Assembly (NCBI RefSeq): GCF_000213175.1
Contig: NW_009799104.1
Coordinates: 1,567,214 to 1,631,213, forward strand
DNA length: 64,000 nucleotides
Reading direction: 5' to 3'
Source of the DNA: Neurospora tetrasperma FGSC 2508
Taxonomy: Eukaryota; Ascomycota; Sordariomycetes; Sordariales; Sordariaceae
The translations under genes were made by a program, and so were the position numbers. Each line of letters opens with the position of its first letter. Within the stretch, counting starts at the first letter, position 1. Below are positions 23,584-33,928 of the stretch, piece by piece. Below the pieces are notes generated by a model that saw nothing but the letters and a program-made list of their open reading frames with translations, was not told where the DNA came from and made no database searches.

Positions 23584-25898
23584 ATGGGCTCTGTCGACAC
23601 CACTCTCCCACACCCCTTTGATCCACTCTCGCGGGAGGAAATTGAAAACACCATTTTCACAGTCAAGAAGGCCCACGGCGATGTCTACTTCAACGTTGTT
23701 TCCCTCCAGGAGCCTCGCAAGGCTGAGATGACAGCATGGCTTGAGGATCCCACCAAGGCACCCCGACCAAAGCGTCTTGCGGACGTCGTTGTCATTGCAC
23801 CTGGTGGCAAGGTGTACGATGGCTTAGTAGATCCGGCCAAGGGCGAGATCGTTTCGTGGGAGTGGGCTGAGGGTCAGCAACCAATTGTAAGTGGTGTCTC
23901 TCAGGTCTGGCTATGAAACGTGAGATGGCTAACGTCTAGGGGTTAGTTAACCATGGAAGAACTCCAGCTTGTGGAACACATTGCCCGTAAGGACCCCAAG
24001 GTCATCGAGCAGTGCAAGATCAGCGGCATTCCCGAAGAGGATATGGACAAGGTGTACTGCGACCCCTGGACAATCGGCTTTGATGAGCGCTTTGGCAGCT
24101 CGGTACGGTTGCAGCAGGCGCTCATGTACTACCGCCCCGAGCTCGACAATTGCCAATACCAGTATCCTCTCGACTTCTGCCCCATCTACGATAGCGACAA
24201 GCAGGAGATCATTGCCATCGATATTCCCAAGATCCGCCGGCCACTCAGCAAGGCTCCCGCGTTCGATTATCACCCGGCTGCCATCGAGGCAAGGGGCGGT
24301 TTCCGCAACAACCTAAAGCCCATCAACATCACCCAGCCTGAAGGTGTCTCGTTCAAGCTGAACGGGAGGGAGATTGAGTGGCAGAATTGGAAGTTCCATA
24401 TTGGTTTCAACTACCGCGAGGGTATCGTGCTCAACAACATCACCTTCAACGACCAAGGCAATGTCAGGCCGATCTTCTACAGACTCTCTATAGCTGAGAT
24501 GGTGGTCCCTTAGTAAGTCAATGATATCGACCCAGAAGCAGCATTCAGACATGAGGGATACTAACCCGACAAACAGCGGAAACCCCGAACACCCTCACCA
24601 TCGCAAGCACGCTTTCGACCTGGGCGAGTACGGCGCCGGCTACCTGACCAACAGCCTTTCCCTCGGTTGCGACTGCAAGGGCTCCATTCACTACCTCGAC
24701 GCCGAGTTCCCCACGCGCGTCGGCGGCATTCGGAAGATCAAGAATGCCATCTGCATCCACGAGGAGGACTCCGGCATCTTGTTCAAGCACACCGACTTCC
24801 GCGACGACTCCGTCATTGTGACGCGCGGCCGCAAGCTCATCATCCAACAGATCTTCACGGCCGCCAACTACGAGTACGTGGTGGCCTGGATCTTCCACCA
24901 GGACGGCACCATCCAGCCCGAAATCAAGCTGACAGGCATCCTCAACACGTACATCATGGAGCCCGACGAGGACACGCACGGTTGGGGCACGCAGGTCTAT
25001 ACCGGGGTAAACGCACACAACCACCAGCACTTGTTTTGTCTGCGCATCGACGCCAACGTCGACGGGCCCAACAACTCCGTGTATGTCACGGATGCGGTCC
25101 CGGGAGAGGCTCCCGTCGGCAGCAAGGAGAACTTTTATGGTAACGCCTTTTACAGCAAGCGCGCCAAGCTGGCCACCACGGGCGAAGGCAAGACCGACTA
25201 CATCGCCCAAACCTCGCGCACCTGGGAGATCTGCAACCCCAACAAACTGAACCCGTACAGCAAGAAGCCGGTGAGCTACAAACTCGTAAGCCGCGAGGTG
25301 CCTACCTTGCTGCCCAAGGAGGGTTCGCTGGTGTGGAAGCGTGCTGCTTTTGCTCGCCATTCGGTCCATGTTACCAAGTGTAAGCCCTTAAAACACCCCT
25401 TTTCCCCCTTTTAACTTATAAAGACCCACATCACTGACAAATCTCCCTGCTACCATAGACCGAGACGACCAACTCTGGCCTGCTGGCCGACACGTCCCCC
25501 AAACCTCAGGCGAGCCCTCGCGCGGTCTTCCCGAGTGGATCGGCGACGGTACCGAGTCCATCGACAACACCAACGTCGTTGTTTGGCACACCTTTGGCGT
25601 CACCCACTTCCCCACGCCCGAGGATTTTCCTGTCATGCCGGTCGAGCCCATGACCCTGCTGCTGCGCCCGCGTAACTTCTTTGCCCGAAACCCGGTGCTG
25701 GATGTGCCCCCCAGCTATGCGAGCACGCCGAGCCAGCTGCTGGCGAAAGGCCAGGGCGTGTACGATGCGGCGGATAAGTTGAGCAAGTTGGCTTTTGAGG
25801 TGCCGAAGGAAGTGGATGGTAAGGGGGTTAGTGGGGCGGGTAATGGTGCTGGCGGTTCTATGTCTTCGTGCTGTAAGAATGGTGATGGTTGCCAGTGA
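23584..25898 (+). CDS. Copper amine oxidase (primary-amine oxidase, topaquinone)
   Basis: Oxidises primary amines to aldehydes with release of ammonia and hydrogen peroxide, allowing amines to serve as nitrogen source. Exons are 23584-23886, 23947-24512, 24577-25379 and 25459-25898; phases agree and give 703 residues, normal for fungal enzymes. N2 and N3 domains occupy about residues 10-210. The catalytic domain contains AFDLGEYGAGYLTNSLSLGC, where the Asp is the expected catalytic base. The topaquinone motif is TAANYEYVVAW, whose first Tyr is the modified residue. Copper ligands are the HxH of NAHNHQH and the later His in WHTFGVTHFPTPED. The C-terminus is unusual for the family: a Gly/Ser linker and then a Cys-rich end (SSCCKNGDGCQ). 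There is no signal peptide or classic PTS1; peroxisomal or cytosolic location is unresolved. Confidence 0.95.
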
Positions 25899-26444
25899 GT
25901 GTAACGCGTTGCGACTGAGTTGAAGCTCGAGATGGTCGAAATCGGATGGCTTGGTTTGAAAATTGGCGTTCTTGGGGTGGTCGATTTGATGATTTTGGTA
26001 CATTGTTCTTTTTCGTTGTGTAAAAATATCCAGTCAGCTTGTTCCTCGTCACTTTTTGTCAGCCCTGGACGGCTGCTGAATGGGTGGGACTCTTGCCCAA
26101 AGATGAGATTCATGTGCTACCAGTAACTCCTTGAACGTATTGTACAGTGTGATCCATGCCCCGCCATGCTTTCCCCAGCATGTTATCTTTTTCCCGAACC
26201 AGCAATGCAACGTCGTGAAAAGTATTTAGTTCTGTACTCTAACAAAGTCCGTGAAAGACAATCAGCCGTCCACAGCTCTCAAATAGGGCGGTGCCTCGAG
26301 TGAGTGAATGTCCAACATCGCCCACTGTCCGTTCAACCATCTATCCCTTTCTGAACACTCCCTTCCCTGGTTCGTCAAGAAAAAAAGAGGCCATGCCAAT
26401 CCAAGCTCCCGACCTCTCCTTTCTCACCCGTCATCTCGAGCCGC
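25899..26444. other. Convergent intergenic region
   Basis: This lies between the stop codons of the amine oxidase and MGM101 genes. It carries the 3-prime ends of both; nothing else is recognised. Confidence 0.45.
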
Positions 26445-27531
26445 TTATTTCTTGACAGCCTGGTAAGGATACCAAGGATCCGCGTCCTTGCGGGTCCACA
26501 CCTGCCTGCGCTTCTTGTTGACCACATGCTCGACCCAGATCTCATGAGCGTACTTCTTCTTGAACTCGCGAATGAAGCGCGGATCCCACAACTCTGACGC
26601 AATGCCCAAGTCCTTACAGCACCGCAGCAAAGCATTAGACTTGCAACCCTCTCCGGCCGTCGGTATTGTCTCCTCGGAGAAGTACTGGCATTCTCCACGG
26701 GCTTGGGCGACGAAGCTTTTGAAGAGTCTATTAGCTTGACCACTCCATTATAAAGTAGAGAAATGAAGAAAAAGGGGATGAAACTCACCGACCACCAACA
26801 ATCAAAGCATACTCTCTCGTCACCACCTTCTCCCCCACCACCAACTCCCCCCTCGGCGCCAGTCCCCATCCTCCGGGTCCAAACGCTTGGTTCAGAATTC
26901 GGCGGTACTTGATCTCCGGCAGGTAAATGATTCCATCCGGCTTGACCTCAACATCCAGCGGATCAAGCGGCTGCATCAGGATCTTGGCGACCTCGGGGCT
27001 GAAAGCCTCCGTCGACAAGCCGTGGTAGGACGAGGACCAGTCAATCGTCTTCTGGGCCGCGCCGTTTCCGTTAGCGTTGCTGTTAGCACCGTTGCCTGTC
27101 AAGGCAGCAGTGAAGGCGCCCTTCTTAGTGCCGTTGTTGCTGGCGTTGTTGCTGCTGGGAATGGGAATTTGCGCCGCAAGCTCGGGGTCGACATCCTCGA
27201 GGGTAGCGCCAGGGACTTGAGCGGCCTGTGGGTCGAGGACTACGGGCATGGGAGTTTCTTCGATATCAGTGGCGGAAGCCTGCTGCTGTTGCGCAGGGGA
27301 ATAAGGCTTTGCGGAGGGAGTGCTGATGCCGGCGGGCTTGGATGTGGACGAGGATGCAACGGGCTTCCTGGCGTTGTTGGAGGGAGTGTATGACTTGGGA
27401 GTGTATGTGCCGGTTGCGGATTTGGGTCTCGAGGTTGTGATGGGCCGTGACTGGAAGGCGGCGAGAGTCTGGAGGGTGGAAGAGGGCGAGCGCAGAGGCC
27501 GGCAGGCGGCCTGGAGAGCCTGAGAGCGCAT
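26445..27531 (-). CDS. mgm101: Mitochondrial genome maintenance protein MGM101
   Basis: Rad52-like single-strand annealing protein of mitochondrial nucleoids, needed for recombination and repair of mitochondrial DNA. Exons on the minus strand are 27531-26789 and 26727-26445, with a 61-nt intron, giving 341 residues (yeast 269). The first 40 or so residues are rich in Arg, Ser and Ala without acids, a typical mitochondrial presequence. A disordered Asn/Gly/Pro-rich linker follows. The conserved core runs from about residue 165: [19 protein letters not shown], then [20 protein letters not shown], then [11 protein letters not shown] and [20 protein letters not shown]. It ends with the family C-terminus, including [20 protein letters not shown] and [17 protein letters not shown]. 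The start codon is only about 220 bp from the edge of a degraded transposon, which therefore lies in or next to the promoter. Confidence 0.96.
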
Positions 27532-27748
27532 CTCTAAGTTTGTTGTGGTTATTGTTTAACGCAGATGTTTCGAAGGCGAGGCAAGCGAGGTAGATGTGTT
27601 ATAGTTCGAGTGCGCGGTGGTGGATGATTTTTTTTGTTGTTGTTGATTCGGTGGTTTGTTCCGAGAATGGAAGAGAAAACTGAAGGGAATGGAATTGTAT
27701 GTGTAAACAAACTGAAGTGAATGCGACTTGCAGAAAATGGTGGACGAG

Positions 27749-27750
27749 TA
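27749..27750. repeat. TA target-site duplication, left copy
   Basis: TA directly abuts the left terminal repeat of the Fot1/pogo element and is matched by TA at 30258-30259. A TA duplication is diagnostic of the Tc1/mariner-pogo superfamily. Confidence 0.75.
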
Positions 27751-27830
27751 CAGTAGATACCCCTGCTTTTGCAACCCCCTCCTTTTGCAACCCCCTCCTT
27801 TTGCAAAAACCCCCCCTTTTGCTATAGAAT
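27751..27830 (+). repeat. Left terminal inverted repeat region with TTTTGCAA subrepeats
   Basis: The outer 25 bases match the right end in inverted orientation with two mismatches. Inside it is an array of TTTTGCAA-type words separated by C-rich spacers, three closely spaced copies plus a diverged one. Arrays like this are usual transposase-binding sites in pogo-like elements; that role is inferred. Confidence 0.75.
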
Positions 27831-29640
27831 CTGGTTGCCCGCATTCCCTCTGGTGTAGATTATTGCTAACTGCTATTTGCAACCGTGACGGCCCAGATTT
27901 GCAAAAAGGGGGGTGCTAATTGGTCAATGTGGGCCTCTGACAGCTGTAGACGGTCCGTCAATTTTAGGGTTAGGGTCTAGAATTTTCTAGATTTCAGTAC
28001 CCAATTGCCTAGCTAGTACTCTAATACCCTAATTTATACTCAAAATACCCTAATTTTATAACTTTATTACCCACATTTAACTACCTGCCCAATACTCTTT
28101 TACCCAACCTTCGTCTGCCCGCCTACTATTTTGCCTACTTTGTTTATAAGAGACTTACTCTCTATATATTTTTATTAGTAATTTTATTTCTAATGAAATA
28201 ATTTTTAGCGCTATACCTAAGTATAAATAATCCTCCCTAAATTAGGACTAATATTTATAATTATAAGAGTAGGCTAACCGCTACAAATCTCGCCCATCTC
28301 TTACCTATACTGCCTACTAGATTTAAGTAAAATGGAGTGTTAATATCTTTCTTTACTCTATTTCTCGATACTTTGATAAAAAGAAGAACTTTACTTTACT
28401 TATTTAAACCAATGAGCCTTCTACACAATTCCGAGTATTATGCGTGAGAGTTAGGAAGTGGCTAGTTTTTGAGACTTTATTCTTCTGTTAGTAGAAGGGT
28501 TTAGAATTACAAGATATAGGTATTTTTATTGAATTTTTATAGGAGAAAGCATGCGAGATTTGGTTAAGGTACCCTAAAGCCTACAATAACGAACCTACTA
28601 ATGAAAATATATGCCCCTCTTTTGGAAAGAAGTAGTATAGCCTTTTTAGAGAGTAGTATTATATTTGCGAGTGTGCCTTCTATAGTGAAGTAATTAAAGC
28701 ACTTAAAGATAATAATAAGATAAGTTAAATAATAAAGGAAATATAAACTCTTATTATTATTATTCCTAAAGGTAATTGGTATAATATAGATGAGATGGGG
28801 TTATACTAGTAGCAGACTATATCTTATTACTTCGCTTTAAAAATGCGCCCTAATATAAAGAAAAACAAATTATAAATTTTACTTACCTTTACAATTAGCA
28901 ATACTAATAATAAATTCTTTAATATTTAGGCTATCGGTAAATTTAAAAAACCTTATATTTTATGTGGGTTTAATTTTATTACTATACGAATTGTTTAGTG
29001 AAGCAACAATAAGGTGTAGATAATTAGAAAATTTATAGAAGAGTAACTCCGGTCTTTTTATATGTATATTAACTATAGAAAACCCGGATAATAAATTTTT
29101 TTATTTTTTAATAATTTTTCTACTTACTAGTTTAGTATTAAGTTAACGCCCCCTCCTTCTAATATTATTGTTAGATTCCTACTATCTAACGTTATTCTAT
29201 TGTATTAACTAATGGATTAGGGTATTATTAATATATTTAAAGCTTACCATCATTATTCCTTTCTATATTAAATATATTATTAATTTATAGAAACTTCTAC
29301 TGCCAAGAATTATATATTTGAAATAAATTTGAGGATTGCTCTGAAATGGGCATTACAAATCTGGTTCTTAGAAGTCAAGACTAATATTATTTGAAACTAT
29401 TGGGTTAAATCTACTATTGTCGATAATAGTTAAGAACTAATTGGAGTTATTGAGGACTTGCTAATAAATATAAATACCCTCTTTGAGCGAATTAATAATT
29501 TTGTCCCTATACGAAATTGTATAACTCTATTTAACTTTCTTAACTCCAATAATAAGAATGAAGTACTTATAGAGCTAAAAATAGTAGAGGAAGTACTTAA
29601 ATCTATTATTATAGATTAGTAAGTAGAAAATAGTAATAAT

Positions 29641-29645
29641 AAGAC
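29641..29645. repeat. Solo-LTR target-site duplication, left copy (AAGAC)
   Basis: AAGAC precedes the LTR and recurs at 29910-29914 immediately after it, a 5-bp duplication as made by LTR-element integrases. Confidence 0.7.
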
Positions 29646-29909
29646 TGTTATAGGGCTAGCGCTCTGGATTAAAGACTCAGCTTTACTAAGTCTACTAAGC
29701 CGGGACCGGCCCGTATTAATAGAGATGCGAACCTTCTAATTGGTCGGATCTACATATTTACCTAGCCCGTACAGTCTTAGCACCCTGCACAAAACCTTCT
29801 CCAGACTGCACCCTTCTAGTGCAGTCTTCCTTTTACTCTCTTTGTTAAATATAGCATTTCAACCATTACACGACTGCTCGCTGTGCAATACTCTGGCAGA
29901 CCCGTTACA
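29646..29909. mobile_element. Solo LTR (fossil) nested in the Fot1/pogo relic
   Basis: A 264-bp segment beginning TGTTATAGGG and ending CCCGTTACA, so it has TG..CA termini and short inverted ends, bounded by a perfect AAGAC duplication. Its base composition is near the genomic average while the surrounding transposon is strongly AT-rich. No internal coding region or second LTR is present, so this is a solo LTR left by recombination. Copia versus gypsy assignment is not possible from the LTR alone. It inserted after, or escaped, the mutation that degraded its host element, so it is younger than that element. Confidence 0.72.
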
Positions 29910-30179
29910 AAGACGGTAGAAGAGGAGGAGAATGACTGTAACTTCAAGCTTCTAGTTACAATTTTAAGCAAGGAGGTAGTGTAGTACATTGGCGATATAC
30001 TAGAGTGGGCTCTCGAAAAGGACTGCTTTGAATTTAATAAAGTATAATAATTAAGGAGGATGAAATAGCGAGTTAAAGGATGGAGAAATTTATGAAAAAC
30101 GTAAGTTACGATTGAGGGGATGTTGTAATGTAGAAAGTAGTAAAAATATATAGAATTTTAATATTTTTAATATGGGGTT

Positions 30180-30257
30180 ACCCTCTTTTGCAAAACCCCC
30201 CCTTTTGCAAAAATTTCGGGCTGCCGGGATTATTTGCAGAAGCAGAGGTATCTACTG
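30180..30257 (-). repeat. Right terminal inverted repeat region
   Basis: Inverted copy of the left end: it reads TTGCAGAAGCAG, then AGGTATCTACTG, up to the TA at 30258-30259. TTTTGCAA words in C-rich context lie just inside, at about 30188-30212, mirroring the left end. Confidence 0.75.
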
Positions 30258-30583
30258 TAGACGGCGGGGCGCAAAAGCAGGCACGACGTAAGGACGACCC
30301 ATGCAGCAGGGCTTGGCACTGAGGCGAGTAAACGCGGAGATTTCCACCCAAGTCAAGACCCAGTCGGTTTCTGTTCCCGAGGAGGGAGCTTGGGCCAATT
30401 GAGTCAAATGTTACTGTAGTGATGTCGATTTCTATCCTCAAGTAGGTACCCTACAGGCAAGTTCTCACGACAGCCCCTTCCAGACACAGTGATGACTCGA
30501 CATCAACTTGAAAACTGTAATTTTCTGAGAGGAGAGTTCTGATTTCGGTTTTTACTTGGGTAGGTACCTAAGGAATAACCTGA
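30258..30583. other. Spacer between transposon and COA4
   Basis: 326 bases holding the 3-prime flank of COA4. Two AGGTA palindromes occur, near 30438 and 30563. No gene is seen. Confidence 0.45.
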
Positions 30584-31272
30584 TCATACATCCTTGGTGT
30601 CCGTACGCCTATCGTTGCCCTGGAGCTTCCAGCACTGCCTGAATCTCTCCATCTGTTGTGTTCAAGATCCGGGCACGTATTAGCGATGAGTGGTGCCTTT
30701 TGACATTTTCCAAATCCAAGATTCTCACTTGCCTCGCTCTTGCACAACCTCCAATCCTTCTTCTCATAGTAACAATCGGTCAACCTGGCATTCTCGTCTG
30801 TGGTGTGCGAAGGACAAGTGGAGGTTAGTTAGAGAACAGTGAACTTCACTCCCAGAAACAAGTGAACAATCTCGCTGGTGTGGCAGGAGGTCTTACCGGA
30901 GCACCCAGTGCTGAAGATCCGCTTGTCCCTGTAACGCCCGTGGCAGTCAATGTCAGCAAGCTTACCCCACAAAACAGTAAAGGAACGGTCCGGACCTGCA
31001 GAGGAACGGTACCTCCAAAAGGAGCCGGATAGGAAGGGGAAGGAAGGAACAGCTAAGGCATAAGTAGTGTCTGCAGGTGATGCCTTTCGTCCGGACTCCG
31101 CGGCCATTGCTCGTTATTTTGTTGAGTGTTGGGGGGGGGGGCACCGGGCGGCAGAAACCACCTCATATAAATCGGGCTCTTACCATTCATCTGGCTCGTC
31201 ATCTTGCTGGCCGGCAGTAGCAGCAGCACTCGCAGACGGTCTTTGATCGGGCACTTTGTCGTTGCTGGCCAT
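30584..31272 (-). CDS. coa4: Cytochrome c oxidase assembly factor COA4/CMC3 (twin CX9C)
   Basis: Small intermembrane-space protein with the coiled-coil-helix fold, needed for cytochrome c oxidase assembly and imported by the Mia40 disulfide relay. Minus-strand exons are 31272-31184, 30928-30897, 30797-30733 and 30652-30584, giving 84 residues. Two perfect CX9C motifs are seen: C-SDENARLTD-C and C-KSEMERFRQ-C. They are preceded by DEPDEWDKRIFSTG and followed by WKLQGNDRRTDTKD, as in fungal homologues. The third intron (30732-30653) starts GCAAGT and ends CAG, a GC-AG intron. Splicing it is needed to complete the second CX9C, which is strong evidence that it is real. Intron 1 is long (255 nt) and contains an 11-base homopolymer of G on the plus strand (31131-31141). 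The gene is divergent from biotin protein ligase, with 355 bp between starts. Confidence 0.92.
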
Positions 31273-31627
31273 TTTCAACCGCTTCCTTTCTCCTTCTCCT
31301 CCAGTTGAGTCTCGTTTTCTCGGGTTGGCGCAGTAGAGAGGTATCGGCTGTTCCTGAGTCTTTGCTGGTACGAGTGCCTTCCAGTTTAGGTTGTGTTTAG
31401 ATTGTTGTGAACTGAAGGCACGGTGACAGTGCCGGAAAAGGGCGCAAGTAGCCCTGAAACAATCCACTAACAGCTAGCACAACAGGAACCCCAACAACGT
31501 ATGTACCCACGACGGTATCTCCTACAGACGGGGTCCCTCAATCTTCATCTCACACCTTTTTCAACACAAGAAGCGCGACAAAACTTACTACCTAAAGACT
31601 CGAATTTCTCTTGTCTTCACGGCAATC
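31273..31627. promoter_or_regulatory. Bidirectional promoter region of COA4 and biotin protein ligase
   Basis: 355 bp separate the two start codons. The half next to the ligase gene is pyrimidine-rich on the plus strand, typical of fungal leaders. No TATA box or specific site is recognised. Confidence 0.45.
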
Positions 31628-33928
31628 ATGGCTACCCGCCTGAAAACTGACCAGCGGGTACTCAATGTCCTGATCTACGCAGGTGAGATCGCCCGTCTTC
31701 TGACACTCAACTGAGATTCCATGACGCTGTTGACTAACGGCTTATACAGGAGCGGGAGTAACCCCCGAATGTCTCCGCCAATGCACCCAGTCCCTGAAGC
31801 GTCTCGTGGGATCCAAATATGCTGTTTCCCACATAACAGCATCGACTCTCAAGACCGAACCCTGGCAGTCAACTTGTGCTCTGTTGGTTTTTCCTGGTGG
31901 CGCCGACCTCCCCTTCTGTCGCGACCTCAACGGCCCCGGCAACCGCGTCATTGCCGACTACGTCCGCAACGGAGGAGCTTACTTGGGCTTCTGCGCCGGA
32001 GGCTACTATGGCAGCGGCCAGTGTTGGTTTCAGCTCGATGACCCAAGCCAGGATGTCAAGGGCCCGAGAGAGCTGGCTTTCTTCCCGGGCACTTGCGGTG
32101 GTCCTGCCTTTAAGGGATTCCAATACCACTGTGAAATGGGCGCCAAGGCTGCCAAACTTTCTGTGAGAAAGGAAGCCTTCACTGGTGGCCAAGCGCCGCC
32201 TGATGTCTTCAAATCGTACTACAATGGAGGCGGAGTCTTCCTCAATGCCGAGGCGATGGAATCCGACGGGGTCGAAATCCTTGCCGAATATGCAGACCGT
32301 ATCGATTTCCCGTCTGGTAAGACACAGGCTGCTGTGGTATTTTGCAAGGTTGGTCAGGGTAAAGCCATACTCACAGGACCACACCCAGAGTAAGCCGCGA
32401 ACTTTAATTTTGAACTACCTTGGGGGTTTTCTGCTGACACAAGCTCAGATTCTCTGGCACCTCTTTGAAATCGCAGCCTGACATCCCGGGTTACGACAAG
32501 CTTGTAGAGGAGGTGACGGCGGACGAAAGTGCACGACTGGAATTCCTTGCGGCATGTCTCAGCAAGATGGGGCTGTCACTCTCTCCCAAGGCTGCATGGG
32601 ATGATATTCCCCGACTAACGACCATGTTGAACATCTACTGCCAGGGAGGGCACCTTGAGTCCCTCCTAAACCGCCTCACGGGGCGAAGCTATGCGGTCAT
32701 AACTGATGGGAGCATCTGGCTCGAGGATAAGTACGGATCGGATATGTTCCATCTCGAGTGGACTACTGACGGCTCATGTTCAACCAACTACGAACCACGA
32801 AAGTCTGACAAAATTACTTGGCGACTCAATGTTGGCTCTAAGGTAGCAGGCCAAGGGGACGACGAGTCAGGCACAGAGTTTGACCACGACATTTACTACG
32901 CTAGCTTGGAAGAATTTAGAACGCTTGAATCCAGCCGTGGGTTCAGTACATGGAAGCAAGCATTGGGGACACATGGCGCATGGTGTCCGACCCTAAGCTG
33001 GGGCAACCACTTGATGTATGGGGACACTGTCACGAGTACTAATACTTTGCTCTCAAGGTAAGAGGAGGCACACTTCTGTACACATAACCAGACACTGATA
33101 TCGTGCTGCAGCAACCCCCAGCTTCTTTCCAAACTAGAGTCCGGCTTCACCTTTACCGCCACTCGCCAGGTGGCAGGCCGTGGCCGGGGCAACAACGTCT
33201 GGGTCTCCCCCGCCGGCTGCTTGATAATGTCAACGGTCATCAACCACTCAGCGAATGTAATTGCTTCACGCCCGTTAGGCTTCTTCAATTATCTGGCGGC
33301 AATTGCTATCGTCGAGGCCATCAAGGGATACGACCACGAGGATGACATTTACCAAAAGTTGGACGTCAAGATCAAGTGGCCGAACGACATCTACGTTCGA
33401 GACCCGAGCAAGCCCAACGAGCCAGCCTACGTCAAAGTTGGCGGTATCCTCGCCAACTGTTCTTACAGCGCTCCGAATTATCAGGTTGTCCTCGGCATCG
33501 GACTCAACACGAACAACGCCCAACCCACGACCAGTCTCGATGCACTTCTTAAGTGGACTGCTAGCATGCTAGAAGGCGACAAGCCATCTCCACCGCCGTT
33601 CAACATAGAACGCCTGGTGGCCAGAATTGTCATCTGCCTCGAGATCCTCTACGACCACTTCCTGCGGAAGGGCTTCTCGGACGAGGTGGAAGCCTTGTAC
33701 TACAAGCATTGGCTGCATACCAACCAGATCGTCACCCTTGAAGATGAAGACGGCGTGAAGGCCCGCGTACTGGGTATCACCAAGGACCAAGGCCTTCTGG
33801 TGGCCGAGGAGGTCATGGAGGACGGCATCGAACTGAACTCGTGGAAGGGAACGGGTACAATGTTCCAGTTGCAGAGCGACGAGAACGGGTTCGACTACTG
33901 GAAGGGACTGATCAAGAGGAAGGTCTAG
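31628..33928 (+). CDS. bpl1: Biotin protein ligase (holocarboxylase synthetase)
   Basis: Activates biotin as biotinyl-AMP and attaches it to lysine of acetyl-CoA carboxylase, pyruvate carboxylase and other carboxylases. Exons are 31628-31682, 31750-32389, 32449-33057 and 33112-33928; phases agree, giving 706 residues (yeast Bpl1 690). The N-terminal 250 residues form the amidotransferase-like BPL_N domain: LLVFPGGADLPF, then YVRNGGAYLGFCAGGYYG with the nucleophile-elbow-like Cys. The catalytic domain contains YGDTVTSTNTLL, the ATP/biotin loop GRGRGNNVWVSPAG, IKWPNDIY and KVGGILANCS, which are the standard BPL_LplA motifs. The C-terminal SH3-like domain runs through VTLEDEDGVKARVLGI to LIKRKV. 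All key elements appear intact. Confidence 0.96.

Larger units (their letters stand above)
27751..30257. mobile_element. Fot1/pogo-family DNA transposon, RIP-degraded
   Basis: A 2507-bp element with inverted ends beginning CAGTAGATACC, 23 of the first 25 bases matching, flanked by TA. The interior is very AT-rich against a GC-balanced background, as produced by RIP. Remnants of a Fot1/pogo DDE transposase can be read on the plus strand. Around 28771-28806 is a frame reading GNWYNIDEMGLY, a match to the IYNxDExG-type motif. At about 29209-29250 a frame reads MD-stop-GIINIFKAYH, which corresponds to the family block QPLDQGIIxxFKxxY with a Gln codon turned to TAG, the expected C-to-T change. No intact transposase remains. 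Both ends carry several TTTTGCAA words. A solo LTR is nested at 29646-29909. The element sits between MGM101 and COA4, close to both. Confidence 0.88.

Noticed and set aside
24545-25369. 274-codon minus-strand frame opposite the amine oxidase
   Set aside because: Shadow of the coding strand; the sense strand carries the topaquinone and copper-ligand motifs.
27964-27976. TTAGGGTTAGGG as telomere-like repeat
   Set aside because: Only two units, inside the degraded transposon and surrounded by ordinary genes on both sides; no interstitial telomere array.
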